The notes beneath the pieces are model-generated. The model saw only the letters and a program-made list of their open reading frames with translations, had not been told where the DNA came from and did no database searches. Positions 34,183-43,891 of a DNA stretch of 64,000 bases are shown here, in pieces; position 1 is the stretch's first letter, and the number at the start of each line of letters is the position of its first letter. The position numbers and the translations under genes were made by a program. The stretch covers positions 5,648,501 through 5,712,500 of the forward strand of contig NZ_CP029550.1 of the NCBI RefSeq assembly GCF_003173715.1, given 5' to 3'. The stretch is from Methylobacterium durans. GTDB lineage: Bacteria > Pseudomonadota > Alphaproteobacteria > Rhizobiales > Beijerinckiaceae.

Positions 34183-34902
34183 CGGCGCGCCCGGCGCCTC
34201 CCGGGCCGCCTCGCCGCCCGGCCGCTTCATCACCTTCGAGGGCGGGGAGGGGGCGGGCAAGTCGACCCAGCTCGGCCGCCTCGCCCGGACGCTGCGCGAG
34301 GCGGCGGGCCGCCATGTGGTGACGACCCGCGAGCCCGGCGGCACGGAGCGGGCCGAGGCGATCCGCGCGGCGCTCCTCTCCGGAACCGCCAAGCCCTACG
34401 GGCCCTTCGCCGAGGCGCTGCTCTTCGCGGCGGCGCGGATCGACCATCTCGACCGCCTGATCCGCCCGGCGCTGCGGAACGGCGAGATCGTGCTCTGCGA
34501 CCGCTTCGCGGACTCGACCCGCGCCTACCAGGGCGCGGCGGGGGGCGTCGAGGCGGGGACGCTGCTGGCGCTGGAGCGCGTGGCTGTTGGGAGCACGCGG
34601 CCCGACCTGACCCTCATCCTCGACCTCCCCCGGAGGCCGGCCTCGCCCGGGCGCGGGCGCGGGCCGCAGCGGGGGAGGCGCCCGACCGCTTCGAGGCGGA
34701 GGCGCTCGCCTTCCACACCCGCCTGCGCGAGGGATTCCTGGCCATCGCCGCGGCCGAGCCGGAGCGCTGCGCCGTGATCGACGGCGCGCAGGCTCCCGAG
34801 GCGGTCGAGGCCGCGATCCGCGCCGCAGTCTCAGCCCGCCTGCCGGGCCTGCTGCCGGAGGCGCCCGCGTCAGGCCGGGAGGGGCGCGACGATGCCGCCT
34901 GA
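34179..34902 (+). CDS. tmk: Thymidylate kinase (two apparent single-base deletions)
   Basis: Thymidylate kinase makes dTDP from dTMP and is essential. The coding sequence is recognisable throughout: P-loop FITFEGGEGAGKSTQLGRLA, TREPGGTERAEAIR, LCDRFADSTRAYQG and DLTLILDLP, with a normal C-terminus ending GREGRDDAA. However, the GTG start (overlapping the upstream stop as GTGA) is one frame off from the P-loop, and a second shift occurs at the C-run near 34628 (CTCCCCCGG). Each is fixed by one added base, giving about 241 residues, a normal length. Two independent deletions in an essential gene point to sequence errors. It overlaps holB by 11 bases. Confidence 0.9.
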
Positions 34903-35953
34903 GCGCCCCGACGACGACGTCGAGGCGGGCGACCTCGCCGACGTGCCGCGCCCGCGGGAGTGCACGCGCCTGGTCGGCCACGCGGCGGCCGAGGCCGCCT
35001 TCGCCGGGGCGATCGCTTCGGGCCGCCTGCACCACGCCTGGCTGATCGGCGGCGCGCAGGGCATTGGCAAGGCGACGCTCGCCTACCGGGTCGCCCGCTC
35101 CCTTCTCGCCAACCCGGAGCCGGGCGCGGGGCCGGCGAGCCTCGACGTCGACCCCGCGCACCCGGTCGCCCGCAAGGTGGCCGCACTCTCGCATCCGAAC
35201 CTCGTCGCCCTGCGCCGCCACCGGCAGCCGGGTGCGAAGGCATTGCCGACGAAGATCGGCGTCGATGCCGCGCGCAGGGCCCTCGACCTGTTCGGCTCGA
35301 CCGCCGGCAACGCGGGCTACCGGATCTGCATCGTCGACAGCGCCGAGGACCTCAACGCCAACAGCGCCAACGCTCTCCTCAAGATGGTCGAGGAGCCGCC
35401 GCCGCGTTCGCTCTTCCTCATCGTCAGCCACGCGCCGGGGCGCCTCCTGCCGACGATCCGCTCCCGCTGCCGGGCGCTCAGCCTGCGCCCTCTCTCCGAG
35501 GCGCAGGTGACGGAGGTCGTCGCGGGATTCCCCGGCCCCTTCCGCGCCCCCAGTCCGGAGGCGCTCGCCCGCGCGGCCGCGCTCGCGGAGGGCTCGGTCG
35601 CCCGCGCGGTCCAGATGCTCGACCCGGCCACCGCCGGCCTCGTCGCCGAGGTCGAGGCCCTGCTGGCGGGGATCGAGCGGCCGGATTGGCGCCGCATCCT
35701 GGCGCTCGCCGAGACGCTCGCGGGCCGCGAGGCCGAGCCCCTGTTCGAGGCGAGCCTCGACACCGTGTTCCGCTTCGTCTCGTCCGAGCTCGACCGGCGC
35801 CGGGCGGAGCCGCCCGCTCGCCTTGCGGCCCTGGTCGAGGTGTGTGACAAGACCGCCCGCGCCGCCCGGGAGGCCGCGACCTTCAACCTCGACCGCCGGC
35901 CCCTCGTCCTCTCCCTGTTCGGGGACCTCGCGGGCGCGGTGCGGGCGGCCTAG
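34892..35953 (+). CDS. holB: DNA polymerase III subunit delta prime
   Basis: A 353-residue clamp-loader subunit. The N-terminal AAA+ region has LHHAWLIGGAQGIGKATLAY (P-loop), an alphaproteobacterial insert (LRRHRQPGAKALPTKIGVDA), IVDSAEDLNANSANALLKMV then EEPPPRSLFLIVSH with sensor motif, and IRSRCRALSLRPL (SRC motif). C-terminal helical domain follows. It forms part of the complex that loads the beta sliding clamp. It starts at ATG 34892 inside the end of tmk; the tmk-holB pair is conserved across alphaproteobacteria. Confidence 0.95.
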   Translation: MPPERPDDDVEAGDLADVPRPRECTRLVGHAAAEAAFAGAIASGRLHHAWLIGGAQGIGKATLAYRVARSLLANPEPGAGPASLDVDPAHPVARKVAALSHPNLVALRRHRQPGAKALPTKIGVDAARRALDLFGSTAGNAGYRICIVDSAEDLNANSANALLKMVEEPPPRSLFLIVSHAPGRLLPTIRSRCRALSLRPLSEAQVTEVVAGFPGPFRAPSPEALARAAALAEGSVARAVQMLDPATAGLVAEVEALLAGIERPDWRRILALAETLAGREAEPLFEASLDTVFRFVSSELDRRRAEPPARLAALVEVCDKTARAAREAATFNLDRRPLVLSLFGDLAGAVRAA

Positions 35954-36040
35954 CCGACCTGCGCGCGATCTCCGATCCTGTGATCCCGGCGTCCCGGGAT
36001 CGGGGGAGACCATGAACCGCCTATCCGGGGAACCTTCGAC

Positions 36041-37612
36041 GTGACGGCCCAACCGCCGGCCAAGGGCCGCTTCAGCCTCACCACCGCGATCTCCTACCCG
36101 AACGGCGCGCCGCATATCGGCCACGCCTACGAGGTGATCGCGACCGACGCCATCGCCCGCTTCCACCGGCTCGACGGCTACGAGGTGCTGTTCTCCACCG
36201 GCACCGACGAGCACGGCCTGAAGATCCAGCAGACGGCCGCCCGCCAGGGCACGACGCCGCGCGCCCTGGTCGACGCCATGTCGGAGAAGTTCCGGCACAT
36301 GGCCGAGGCCCTGAATTGCAGCCACGACCGCTTCATCCGCACCACCGAGCCCGACCACTACGCCGCCGCGCAGGCGATCTGGGCCCGCATGCGGGACAAC
36401 GGCGACATCTACCTGTCGAAGTACATCGGCTGGTACTCGGTGCGCGACGAGGCGTGGTACGGCGAGGACGAGACGGAACTCGGCCCCGACGGGATCCGCC
36501 GCGCCAAGGCGACCCAGACGCCCGTCGAGTGGACCGAGGAGGAGAATTACCTGTTCCGCCTCTCGGCCTATGCCGACAGGCTCCTCGCGCTCTATGAGAA
36601 CCAGCCCGACTTCATCGGCCCCGAGACGCGCCGCAACGAGGTGGCGAGCTTCGTGCGCCAGGGCCTGAAGGACCTCTCGGTCAGCCGCACCACCTTCGAT
36701 TGGGGCGTGCCGGTGCCGGATGCGCCGGGCCACGTCATGTACGTCTGGGTCGACGCGCTGACGAACTACCTCACGGTCTGCGGCTTCCCCGACGAGGCCG
36801 ACCTGCGCTGGCGCAACTGGCCGGTCGACCTCCACGTCATCGGCAAGGACATCGTCCGCTTCCATGCGGTCTACTGGCCGGCCTTCCTGATGTCGGCGGG
36901 GCTGCCGCTCCCCAAGCGCGTCTTCGGCCACGGCTTCCTGCTCTCGAAGGGCGAGAAGATGTCGAAGTCGCTCGGCAACGTCGTCGACCCGATGGACCTG
37001 ATCGCGACCTACGGCGTCGACCAGCTCCGCTACTTCGTGCTGCGCGAGGTCCCCTTCGGCGGCGACGGCAATTACAGCCACGAGGCGATCATCGGGCGCA
37101 TCAACGCGGACCTCGCCAACGACCTCGGCAACCTCGCCCAGCGCTCGCTCTCGATGCTCGCCAAGAATTGCGAGGGCCGGGTGCCGCAGCCCGGCCCCCT
37201 CACGGAGGCCGACCGGGCGCTCATCGCCGCCGCCGACGCGCTGCCGGGGAGAGCGCGCGCCGCGATGGCCGACCTTGCGCTGCACAATGTGCTCGCCGAC
37301 ATCTGGACGGTGGTGGGCGACGCCAACCGCTACTTCGCGGCCGAGGAGCCCTGGAAGCTCCGCAAGACCGATCCGGAACGGATGGGCACGGTGCTCTACG
37401 TCACGGCCGAGACCCTTCGGGCGGTCGGCATCCTGGTCCAGCCCTTCGTACCGACAGCGGGCGCGGCGCTCCTCGACCTCCTCGGCCTCTCGCCCGAGGC
37501 GCGGATGCTGGGGCATGTCGGCGCGGAAAACCGCCTCGCGCCCGGCGCGAGCCTGCCCGCGCCGGCCCCGATCTTCCCTCGCTTCGTCGAGCCGGACGCG
37601 CCGGCCGCCTGA
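36041..37612 (+). CDS. metG: Methionyl-tRNA synthetase
   Basis: A 523-residue class I aminoacyl-tRNA synthetase charging tRNA-Met. The HIGH motif appears as [13 protein letters not shown] (about residues 24-29), [13 protein letters not shown] begins at about residue 306, and the anticodon-binding domain includes [17 protein letters not shown]. It has no C-terminal EMAP/Trbp domain and lacks the four-cysteine zinc knuckle, the short form common in alphaproteobacteria. GTG start at 36041 after GGGGAA. It lies between holB and tatD, the usual neighbours. Confidence 0.97.
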   Translation: MTAQPPAKGRFSLTTAISYPNGAPHIGHAYEVIATDAIARFHRLDGYEVLFSTGTDEHGLKIQQTAARQGTTPRALVDAMSEKFRHMAEALNCSHDRFIRTTEPDHYAAAQAIWARMRDNGDIYLSKYIGWYSVRDEAWYGEDETELGPDGIRRAKATQTPVEWTEEENYLFRLSAYADRLLALYENQPDFIGPETRRNEVASFVRQGLKDLSVSRTTFDWGVPVPDAPGHVMYVWVDALTNYLTVCGFPDEADLRWRNWPVDLHVIGKDIVRFHAVYWPAFLMSAGLPLPKRVFGHGFLLSKGEKMSKSLGNVVDPMDLIATYGVDQLRYFVLREVPFGGDGNYSHEAIIGRINADLANDLGNLAQRSLSMLAKNCEGRVPQPGPLTEADRALIAAADALPGRARAAMADLALHNVLADIWTVVGDANRYFAAEEPWKLRKTDPERMGTVLYVTAETLRAVGILVQPFVPTAGAALLDLLGLSPEARMLGHVGAENRLAPGASLPAPAPIFPRFVEPDAPAA

Positions 37613-37671
37613 GGCGGACGTTTCCCTCCTCTCCTTGCGGGGAGAAGAGGGCCCACACAGACCTGACAGCC

Positions 37672-38454
37672 ATGCTGATCGACAGCCACTGCCATCTCGA
37701 CTTCCCGGATTTTGCCGCCGACATCGCGGGCGTCGTCGCTCGCGCCGAGGCTGCGGGCGTGTCGCGGATGCTCACGATCTCGACCCGCGTGGCCAAGGCC
37801 GACACCTACCGGGCCATCGCGGAGGCGCACGGGGCCGTCTGGTACACGGTGGGCACCCACCCGCACGGGGCAGGCGAGGAGCCGGACGTCCCGGCCGAGG
37901 CGATCGCGGCGCTGACCGATCATCCCCGCTGCATCGGCATCGGCGAGGCCGGCTTCGACTACCATTACGCGGACGCGGCGCCGGAGGCCGTGCAGGAGCG
38001 GGTGCTGCGCGCCCATATCGAGGCCGCCCGGGCGAGCGCGCTCCCTCTGGTTATCCATTCCCGCGACGCCGACGCCCATATGGAGGCCGTGCTGACGGAC
38101 GAGATGCGCAAGCGCCCCTTCACGGGCGTGCTGCACTGCTTCTCCTCCGGCCGGCGCCTCGCGGAAGCCGGCGTCGAACTCGGACTCTTCGTCTCCTTCT
38201 CCGGCATCGTCACCTTCCGGCGTTCGCACGAGCTGCGCGACATCGCCCGGGCGGTGCCCCGCGACCGCATCCTCGTCGAGACCGATGCGCCCTTCTTGGC
38301 GCCCGAGCCGCACCGGGGCCGGACGAACGAGCCGGCCTACACGGCCGACACCGCCCGCTCGCTGGCCGCGACCCTCGACATCCCCTTCGAGGACTTCGCG
38401 CGGGCGAGCACGGACAATTTCCACCGCCTGTTCACGAAGGCCGAGAGGGCATGA
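37672..38454 (+). CDS. tatD: TatD family deoxyribonuclease
   Basis: A 260-residue TIM-barrel metal-dependent hydrolase. Metal ligands: MLIDSHCHLDF (His6, His8), Glu in GIGEAGFDYHY, LPLVIHSRDAD (His), GVLHCFSS (His) and LVETDAPFLAPEPHRGRTNEP (Asp). TatD proteins have 3'-5' exonuclease activity and act in DNA repair and turnover. The order metG-tatD-MBL hydrolase is conserved in relatives. It overlaps no neighbour, and the following gene begins 43 bases on. Confidence 0.95.
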   Translation: MLIDSHCHLDFPDFAADIAGVVARAEAAGVSRMLTISTRVAKADTYRAIAEAHGAVWYTVGTHPHGAGEEPDVPAEAIAALTDHPRCIGIGEAGFDYHYADAAPEAVQERVLRAHIEAARASALPLVIHSRDADAHMEAVLTDEMRKRPFTGVLHCFSSGRRLAEAGVELGLFVSFSGIVTFRRSHELRDIARAVPRDRILVETDAPFLAPEPHRGRTNEPAYTADTARSLAATLDIPFEDFARASTDNFHRLFTKAERA

Positions 38455-38497
38455 CAGGGGCGGGTGCGGTCGGCTACCAACCGGGCGGGAGGTCCGG

Positions 38498-39301
38498 ATG
38501 GCGACGCTGACCCTGCGCATCCTCGGCTGCGGCTCGTCCGGCGGCGTGCCCCGGGTCGGCTACGGCTGGGGCGCCTGCGACCCCGCCGAGCCGAGGAACC
38601 GCCGCCGCCGCTGCTCGCTGCTCGCCGAGCGCCGGGACGGGGAGGGGGCGACGACGCTCCTCGTCGACACCGCGCCGGACCTGCGCGAGCAGCTCATCGA
38701 CGCGGAGGTGAGCCGCCTCGATGCGATCCTGTTCACCCACGCCCACGCCGACCACACCCACGGCATCGACGACGTCCGCCCCCTGGTGATCCACATGCGG
38801 CGGCGCATCCCCGTCTACGCCGACGCGACGACGCGGCGCCTCCTCGAGATCCGCTTCGGCTACTGCTTCGAGACACCGCCCGGCAGCGCCTACCCGCCGA
38901 TTCTCGACCTGAACGACCTCGCGGAGGGCGAGCGGCTGACGATCGACGGGCCCGGCGGTCCGCTCTCCGCGCTGCCCTTCGGGATGGAACACGGCAACGA
39001 GGCGGCGCTCGGCTTCCGCTTCGGCCCGGCGGCCTACGCGCCCGACGTCAGCCTGATGCCCGAGGCGAGCAAGGCGCATCTGCGCGGCCTCGACCTCCTC
39101 ATCATCGACGCGCTCCGCGATACGCCCCACCCGACTCATTACTCGGTCTCTGATGCCCTCGCCCTGATCGAGGAGGTGGCGCCGCGCCGCGCCATCCTGA
39201 CGAACCTGCACACCGACCTCGACTACGCGCCCCTCGCCCGCCGGCTGCCGCCGGGCGTCGTCCCGGCCCATGACGGGCTCACCGCGACGGTGGATCTGTG
39301 A
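38498..39301 (+). CDS. MBL-fold metallo-hydrolase (PhnP-like)
   Basis: A 267-residue metallo-beta-lactamase-fold hydrolase. It begins LTLRILGCGSSGGVPRVGYG, the typical start of PhnP/YycJ-like proteins, and has the metal motif ILFTHAHADHTHGIDDVRPL (HxHxDH). More ligands are in GMEHGNEAALGFRF, LLIIDALRDTPHPTHYSVSD and ILTNLHTDLDY. PhnP is a cyclic phosphodiesterase of C-P lyase pathways, but this copy is in a housekeeping context next to tatD, so nucleic acid or nucleotide phosphodiester cleavage is as likely. GGGAGG precedes the ATG. Confidence 0.9.
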   Translation: MATLTLRILGCGSSGGVPRVGYGWGACDPAEPRNRRRRCSLLAERRDGEGATTLLVDTAPDLREQLIDAEVSRLDAILFTHAHADHTHGIDDVRPLVIHMRRRIPVYADATTRRLLEIRFGYCFETPPGSAYPPILDLNDLAEGERLTIDGPGGPLSALPFGMEHGNEAALGFRFGPAAYAPDVSLMPEASKAHLRGLDLLIIDALRDTPHPTHYSVSDALALIEEVAPRRAILTNLHTDLDYAPLARRLPPGVVPAHDGLTATVDL

Positions 39302-39530
39302 GAGGACGGTTCGTGCGGTTCCCGACCGACGGCATGGGAACCGCGCGGCTCTCGGCGGCGGTCTCCGGATGAGACTGGGCGGAGGACCGGGAAACCCGCG
39401 TCCCGGCTGAATTTCTGCCGGGATCCTCCCCTCCCGGGATCCCGGGATCCTGCAATCCCCGGTCGCAAATGCCGCCGGAACGCCCCGATTCGTATTAATT
39501 TCGCCACACTGTTGTGGCCTTGCATCAGGC

Positions 39531-41906
39531 ATGCCGTTTCTGCGACGCTCCCGCACCTCGGGTGCCCCTCATCAGGGCGCCGACGTGACCGGCGCTCCCT
39601 CCGAGGGAGCGGGCCCGGCCGAGGGCCATGGCGGGGTCGCCGACGCCATGCGGCCCGGCCCCCGCGGGCCGGGCTGGATCGGGGCCGCCATCGTCGCTCT
39701 CGCCCTCGTCTCGGCCATCGCCACCTTCCTGATCCTGGCGGGCGTCATCCGCGTCACCCCGACTCCGACGATCGGCGTGACGCTGCTGGCCATCAACGTC
39801 GCCCTCGTCCTCGGCCTCGTCATCATCATCGCCTGGGAAGCCCGCGTCTTCCTGCAGGCGCGGAGGGCGAACGCGGCGGTGGCGCGGCTGCACACCCGCA
39901 TCGTCGGGCTGTTCAGCCTGATCGCGATCCTGCCGACGATCCTGCTCGCCGTCGTCGCCTCGGTGACGATCGACCGCGGCCTGTCGCTCGGGTTCACCGA
40001 CCGGGTCCGCGACGTGGTTCTGAAATCCGTGGAGGTGGCCGACGCCTACCAGGAGAACCAGTGCCAGAGCCTCGCCCGCGAGATCCGCATCCTCGCCGAC
40101 GACCTCACCCGGGCCCGGCCGAACTTCGACGTGAACCGCGACTGGTTCCAGGGCTTCCTGACCACCCGCGCGACCAATCTCGGGCTGCCCGTCGCGCAGA
40201 TCATGCGGGGCCCGAGCGAGGTCGTCGCCCGCGCCAAGATCGACATCCTGAAGGAGACGCGCCTGCCCTCGGCCGCGGCCTTCGAGGAGGCGGGCAAGTC
40301 GAACGACCCGATCTGCCTGCTGCCGACGGAGGGTCGCGTCTTCGCCGCCCTCCTCAGGATGCCGGCCTACGACGCCGCCGTGCTCCTCGTGCAGCGCGAG
40401 GTGACCCAGCTCGCCATCGAGTTCCCCGGCGTCTCGCGGGCGGCGGCGGCCGAGTACCTGACCTACGACGCGCTCAAGCGCTCGATCCAGGTCACCTTCG
40501 CCTCGGTCTTCGTGCTGATCGCGCTCATCGCCCTGCTCTCGGCGATCTGGTTCGGACTCAACTTCGCCAACCGCTTCGTCGCCCCGATCCGGCGCCTCAT
40601 CAACGCCGCCGACCAAGTCGCCTCCGGCAATTTCTATGCGCAGGTGCCGGCCCGCAAATCCGACGGCGACCTCGCCCATCTCGGCGAGAGCTTCAACAAG
40701 ATGACGCAGGAGCTGCGCCGCCAGCATGCCGGGCTCACCGCGGCGAGCGACCTGATCGACCGCCGCCGCCGCTTCACGGAGGCCGTGCTCTCGGGTGTCT
40801 CGCCGGGCGTCATCGGCGTCGATGCGGGCGGCATCGTCACCATCGCCAACCCGGCGGCCGAGCGGATGCTGGGCCTCGCCAGCGACGCTCTCGTCGACGT
40901 GCCTCTGACCCAGGCCGTGCCCGAGCTCGGGCCGCTCCTGCCCGAAGGCGAGGGGCGGCAGCGGGCGCTCCAGCAGCAGATCCAGCTCACCCGCGACGGG
41001 CGCGAGCGCACGGTGACGGTCCGGATCACCACCGAGCAGGCGCAAGGGGGCGCCCGGGGCTTCGTGGTGACGCTCGACGACATCACCGACCTCGTCTCGG
41101 CCCAGCGCACCTCCGCCTGGGCGGACGTGGCGCGCCGCATCGCCCACGAGATCAAGAACCCGCTCACCCCGATCCAGCTCTCCGCCGAGCGTATCCGGCG
41201 CAAGTACGGGAAGGTCATCGTCAGCGACCGCGAGGTCTTCGACCAGTGCACGGCCACGATCGTGCGACAGGTCGACGAGATCAAGCGCATGGTCGACGAG
41301 TTCTCCTCGTTCGCCCGCATGCCGAAACCCGCGATCGCCGAGCAGGACCTCACAGAGATCGCCAAGCAGAACCTGTTCATGATGCGGGTGGCTCACCCGG
41401 ACCTCGACTTCACCTTCTCGGCCCGCGGGCTCGACGGGGCGGAGCGGGTCACAGCGGCTTTCGACATCCGCCTGCTGTCGCAGGCGCTGACGAACATCCT
41501 CAAGAACGCCGTCGAGGCGGTGGCCGCGGTGCCGGAGGCCGAGCTTGGCAAGGGCCACGTCGACCTCGCGCTCGCCGTCGAGGAGGAGTTCGCGGTGATC
41601 GAGGTCACCGACAACGGCAAGGGCTTCCCCGCCGAAGGCCGCCAGCGCCTCCTCGAGCCCTACATGACGACCCGCGAGGGCGGGACGGGGCTGGGCCTCG
41701 CCATCGTCAGCAAGGTGCTCGAGGAGCACGGCGGCGGGATCGAGCTCAACGACAATCCCGCCGGCCGGGGGGGACGCGTGCGCCTGCGGGTGCCGTGCGC
41801 CCTCGCGGCGGACGCGGCGCCCGAGACGCGCGCGAAGATCATCGAGACGGGCGCCGCACGGACGGCCCCTCAGGTCGCGGAGAAGATGCCGGAGATGCAG
41901 CCATGA
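39531..41906 (+). CDS. ntrY: Nitrogen regulation sensor histidine kinase NtrY
   Basis: A 791-residue membrane sensor kinase. Hydrophobic spans occur at about residues 50-72, 77-100 and 125-148 and again at about 322-345 (VLIALIALLSAIWFGL), enclosing a periplasmic domain. A HAMP segment (RFVAPIRRLINAADQVASGN), a PAS domain (about 415-525), the HisKA His in [20 protein letters not shown], and ATPase motifs NILKNAVEAV, DNGKGF and GTGLGLAIVSKVLEEHGG follow. NtrY signals to NtrX in nitrogen and redox control. Its stop overlaps the ntrX start as ATGA. Confidence 0.96.
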   Translation: MPFLRRSRTSGAPHQGADVTGAPSEGAGPAEGHGGVADAMRPGPRGPGWIGAAIVALALVSAIATFLILAGVIRVTPTPTIGVTLLAINVALVLGLVIIIAWEARVFLQARRANAAVARLHTRIVGLFSLIAILPTILLAVVASVTIDRGLSLGFTDRVRDVVLKSVEVADAYQENQCQSLAREIRILADDLTRARPNFDVNRDWFQGFLTTRATNLGLPVAQIMRGPSEVVARAKIDILKETRLPSAAAFEEAGKSNDPICLLPTEGRVFAALLRMPAYDAAVLLVQREVTQLAIEFPGVSRAAAAEYLTYDALKRSIQVTFASVFVLIALIALLSAIWFGLNFANRFVAPIRRLINAADQVASGNFYAQVPARKSDGDLAHLGESFNKMTQELRRQHAGLTAASDLIDRRRRFTEAVLSGVSPGVIGVDAGGIVTIANPAAERMLGLASDALVDVPLTQAVPELGPLLPEGEGRQRALQQQIQLTRDGRERTVTVRITTEQAQGGARGFVVTLDDITDLVSAQRTSAWADVARRIAHEIKNPLTPIQLSAERIRRKYGKVIVSDREVFDQCTATIVRQVDEIKRMVDEFSSFARMPKPAIAEQDLTEIAKQNLFMMRVAHPDLDFTFSARGLDGAERVTAAFDIRLLSQALTNILKNAVEAVAAVPEAELGKGHVDLALAVEEEFAVIEVTDNGKGFPAEGRQRLLEPYMTTREGGTGLGLAIVSKVLEEHGGGIELNDNPAGRGGRVRLRVPCALAADAAPETRAKIIETGAARTAPQVAEKMPEMQP

Positions 41907-43273
41907 GCGCCGATATCCTGATCGTCGACGACGAGGCCGACATCCGCGACCTCGTCGCGGGGATCCTGGACGACGAGGGGCACCGCACCCGCACCGCGGG
42001 CGGCTCCGACGAGGCGCTCGCCGCCATCGAGGCCCGCCGTCCCCACCTCGTCTTCCTCGACATCTGGCTGCAGGGCTCGCGCCTCGACGGGCTACAGGTG
42101 CTCGACCTGATCAAGGCCGGCCATCCGGACCTGCCGGTGGTGATGATCTCGGGCCACGGCAACATCGAGACCGCGGTCGCGGCCATCAAGTCGGGCGCCT
42201 ACGACTTCATCGAGAAGCCGTTCAAGGCCGACCGGCTGATCCTGGTCGCTGAGCGGGCGCTGGAGGCTTCCCGCCTCAAGCGCGAGGTCAAGGACCTCAA
42301 GGCCCGCTCCGGCCAGGCGAGCCGGCTCGTCGGCGCCTCGGTTGCCATCAACCAGCTCCGCCAGACCGTCGAGCGCGTGGCGCCGACGAATGCCCGCGTC
42401 ATGATCTCGGGCGCGCCGGGCTCCGGCAAGGAACTCTCCGCGCGCACGCTCCACGCCGCCTCGGGCCGCGCCAACGGGCCGTTCGTCGTCATCAACGCGG
42501 CGACGATCACGCCCGAGAACATGGAGGCGGAGCTCTTCGGGGTCGAGGGCGGCGAGGGCCGGGTACGCCGCGTCGGCGCGCTGGAGGAGGCCCATGGCGG
42601 CTCCCTCTACATCGACGAGGTCGCCGACATGCCCCGCGAGACCCAGAACCGCATCCTTCGGGTCCTGGTCGATCAGAACTTCCAGCGGGTCGGCGGCACC
42701 ACACGGGTCCACGTGGATGTCCGCATCGTCTCGTCCTCCTCGCGCGATCTCGCCGAGGAGATCGCGGGCGGCCGCTTCCGGGAGGACCTGTTCCACCGCC
42801 TCTCGGTGGTGCCGATCCGGGTGCCCTCGCTCTCGGAGCGGCGCGAGGACGTACCCGAGCTGATCACGTTCTTCATGGACCAGATCTCGGCCGCCACCGG
42901 CCTGCCGCGCCGCCGCATCGCGGAGGACGCGATGGCGGTGCTGCAGTCGCACGACTGGCCCGGCAACGTCAGGCAGCTGCGCAACAACGTCGAGCGGCTG
43001 ATGATCCTCACCCACACCGACCCGGAGCAGGAGGTCACCTCCGAGATGCTGCCCTCCGAGATCGGGACGCTGGTGCCCACCACCCCGAACGGGGCGGGCG
43101 GCGAGAAGCTGATGAGCCTCGCGCTGCGTGAGGCCCGCGAGATCTTCGAACGCGAGTACCTGATCGCACAGATCGCCCGCTTCTCCGGCAACATCTCCCG
43201 CACCGCAGAGTTCATCGGCATGGAGCGCTCGGCCCTCCACAGGAAGCTGAAATCCCTCGGGATCGGCCCCTGA
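41903..43273 (+). CDS. ntrX: Response regulator NtrX
   Basis: A 456-residue regulator with receiver (ILIVDDEADIRDLV, phospho-acceptor Asp in LVFLDIWLQGS), AAA+ domain (Walker A GAPGSGKE, Walker B GGSLYIDEVADMP, WPGNVRQLRNNVERL) and a C-terminal Fis-type helix-turn-helix (TAEFIGMERSALHRKLKSLG). The GAFTGA sigma-54 contact loop of NtrC is missing: the segment is ELFGVEGGEGRVRRVGALEE. Alphaproteobacterial NtrX is known to lack it and may act with sigma-70. It is the second gene of the ntrYX operon, upstream of hfq as in relatives. Confidence 0.96.
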   Translation: MSADILIVDDEADIRDLVAGILDDEGHRTRTAGGSDEALAAIEARRPHLVFLDIWLQGSRLDGLQVLDLIKAGHPDLPVVMISGHGNIETAVAAIKSGAYDFIEKPFKADRLILVAERALEASRLKREVKDLKARSGQASRLVGASVAINQLRQTVERVAPTNARVMISGAPGSGKELSARTLHAASGRANGPFVVINAATITPENMEAELFGVEGGEGRVRRVGALEEAHGGSLYIDEVADMPRETQNRILRVLVDQNFQRVGGTTRVHVDVRIVSSSSRDLAEEIAGGRFREDLFHRLSVVPIRVPSLSERREDVPELITFFMDQISAATGLPRRRIAEDAMAVLQSHDWPGNVRQLRNNVERLMILTHTDPEQEVTSEMLPSEIGTLVPTTPNGAGGEKLMSLALREAREIFEREYLIAQIARFSGNISRTAEFIGMERSALHRKLKSLGIGP

Positions 43274-43502
43274 GGCCGCGCCGGGCCCCAGGAAACGGCG
43301 CGGCGACCCGGCTCCCGCCGCGGCGCTCTCCTTGCATCCGGATCCGGGGACCGGACTCTTGCATACCACACTTGCATCGGGCCGGAATTTGAACACGTAA
43401 TAGACGCGGCCGTGGGCTCCCGCAGGGGCTCGGCCGCGGCAACGACCGATAATCAGAACCCGTCCCCGTGGCGGGCGCCGGAACAGCGCAAGGATAAGAA
43501 CA

Positions 43503-43754
43503 ATGGCGGGCGAACGCGCACAGAACCTGCAGGACACCTTTCTCAACCATGTCCGCAAGAACAAGATCCCGCTGACCATCTTCCTCGTCAACGGCGTGAA
43601 GCTGCAGGGCGTGGTCACCTGGTTCGACAATTTCTGCGTGCTGCTCCGTCGGGACGGGCACTCGCAGCTCGTCTACAAGCACGCGATCTCGACGATCATG
43701 CCCGGCCATCCGGTCCAGCTCTTCGAGCCCGACGAGACCGCCGAGAAGGCGTGA
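43503..43754 (+). CDS. hfq: RNA chaperone Hfq
   Basis: An 83-residue Sm-like protein forming a hexamer that matches sRNAs with mRNAs. Sm1 motif [20 protein letters not shown] then [20 protein letters not shown]; Sm2 [12 protein letters not shown], where YKHA contains the proximal-face residues. The short C-terminus ([16 protein letters not shown]) is typical of alphaproteobacteria. A purine-rich AAGGATAAG precedes the ATG. The 229-base gap after ntrX suggests its own promoter. The two candidate sRNAs in the first 2 kb would be natural clients, though this is inference. Confidence 0.98.
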   Translation: MAGERAQNLQDTFLNHVRKNKIPLTIFLVNGVKLQGVVTWFDNFCVLLRRDGHSQLVYKHAISTIMPGHPVQLFEPDETAEKA

Positions 43755-43891
43755 GCCGCGCGGCCCGACACCGCATCCCGATCGACGCGTTTCGCGGCGG
43801 GCGGCCCCTTGTCGGCCGCGCGCGGGCTCCCATTGTCCCCTGAAGGGATGATGCGGTGGGCGATGCGGCCTGACGATCCGACGAAGGACCC

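Noticed and set aside
34157..37516. A 1119-codon open frame on the minus strand
   Set aside because: It lies antisense to tmk, holB and metG, has the biased Arg/Gly/Asp/Val composition of GC-rich shadow frames, and shows no domain.
39505..39525. TGTGGCCTTGCAT before ntrY as a sigma-54 promoter
   Set aside because: The GG and GC elements are far too close for the GG-N10-GC spacing.
39525..41729. A 734-codon open frame antisense to ntrY
   Set aside because: It is a shadow of a well-supported conserved gene and shows no recognisable motifs.
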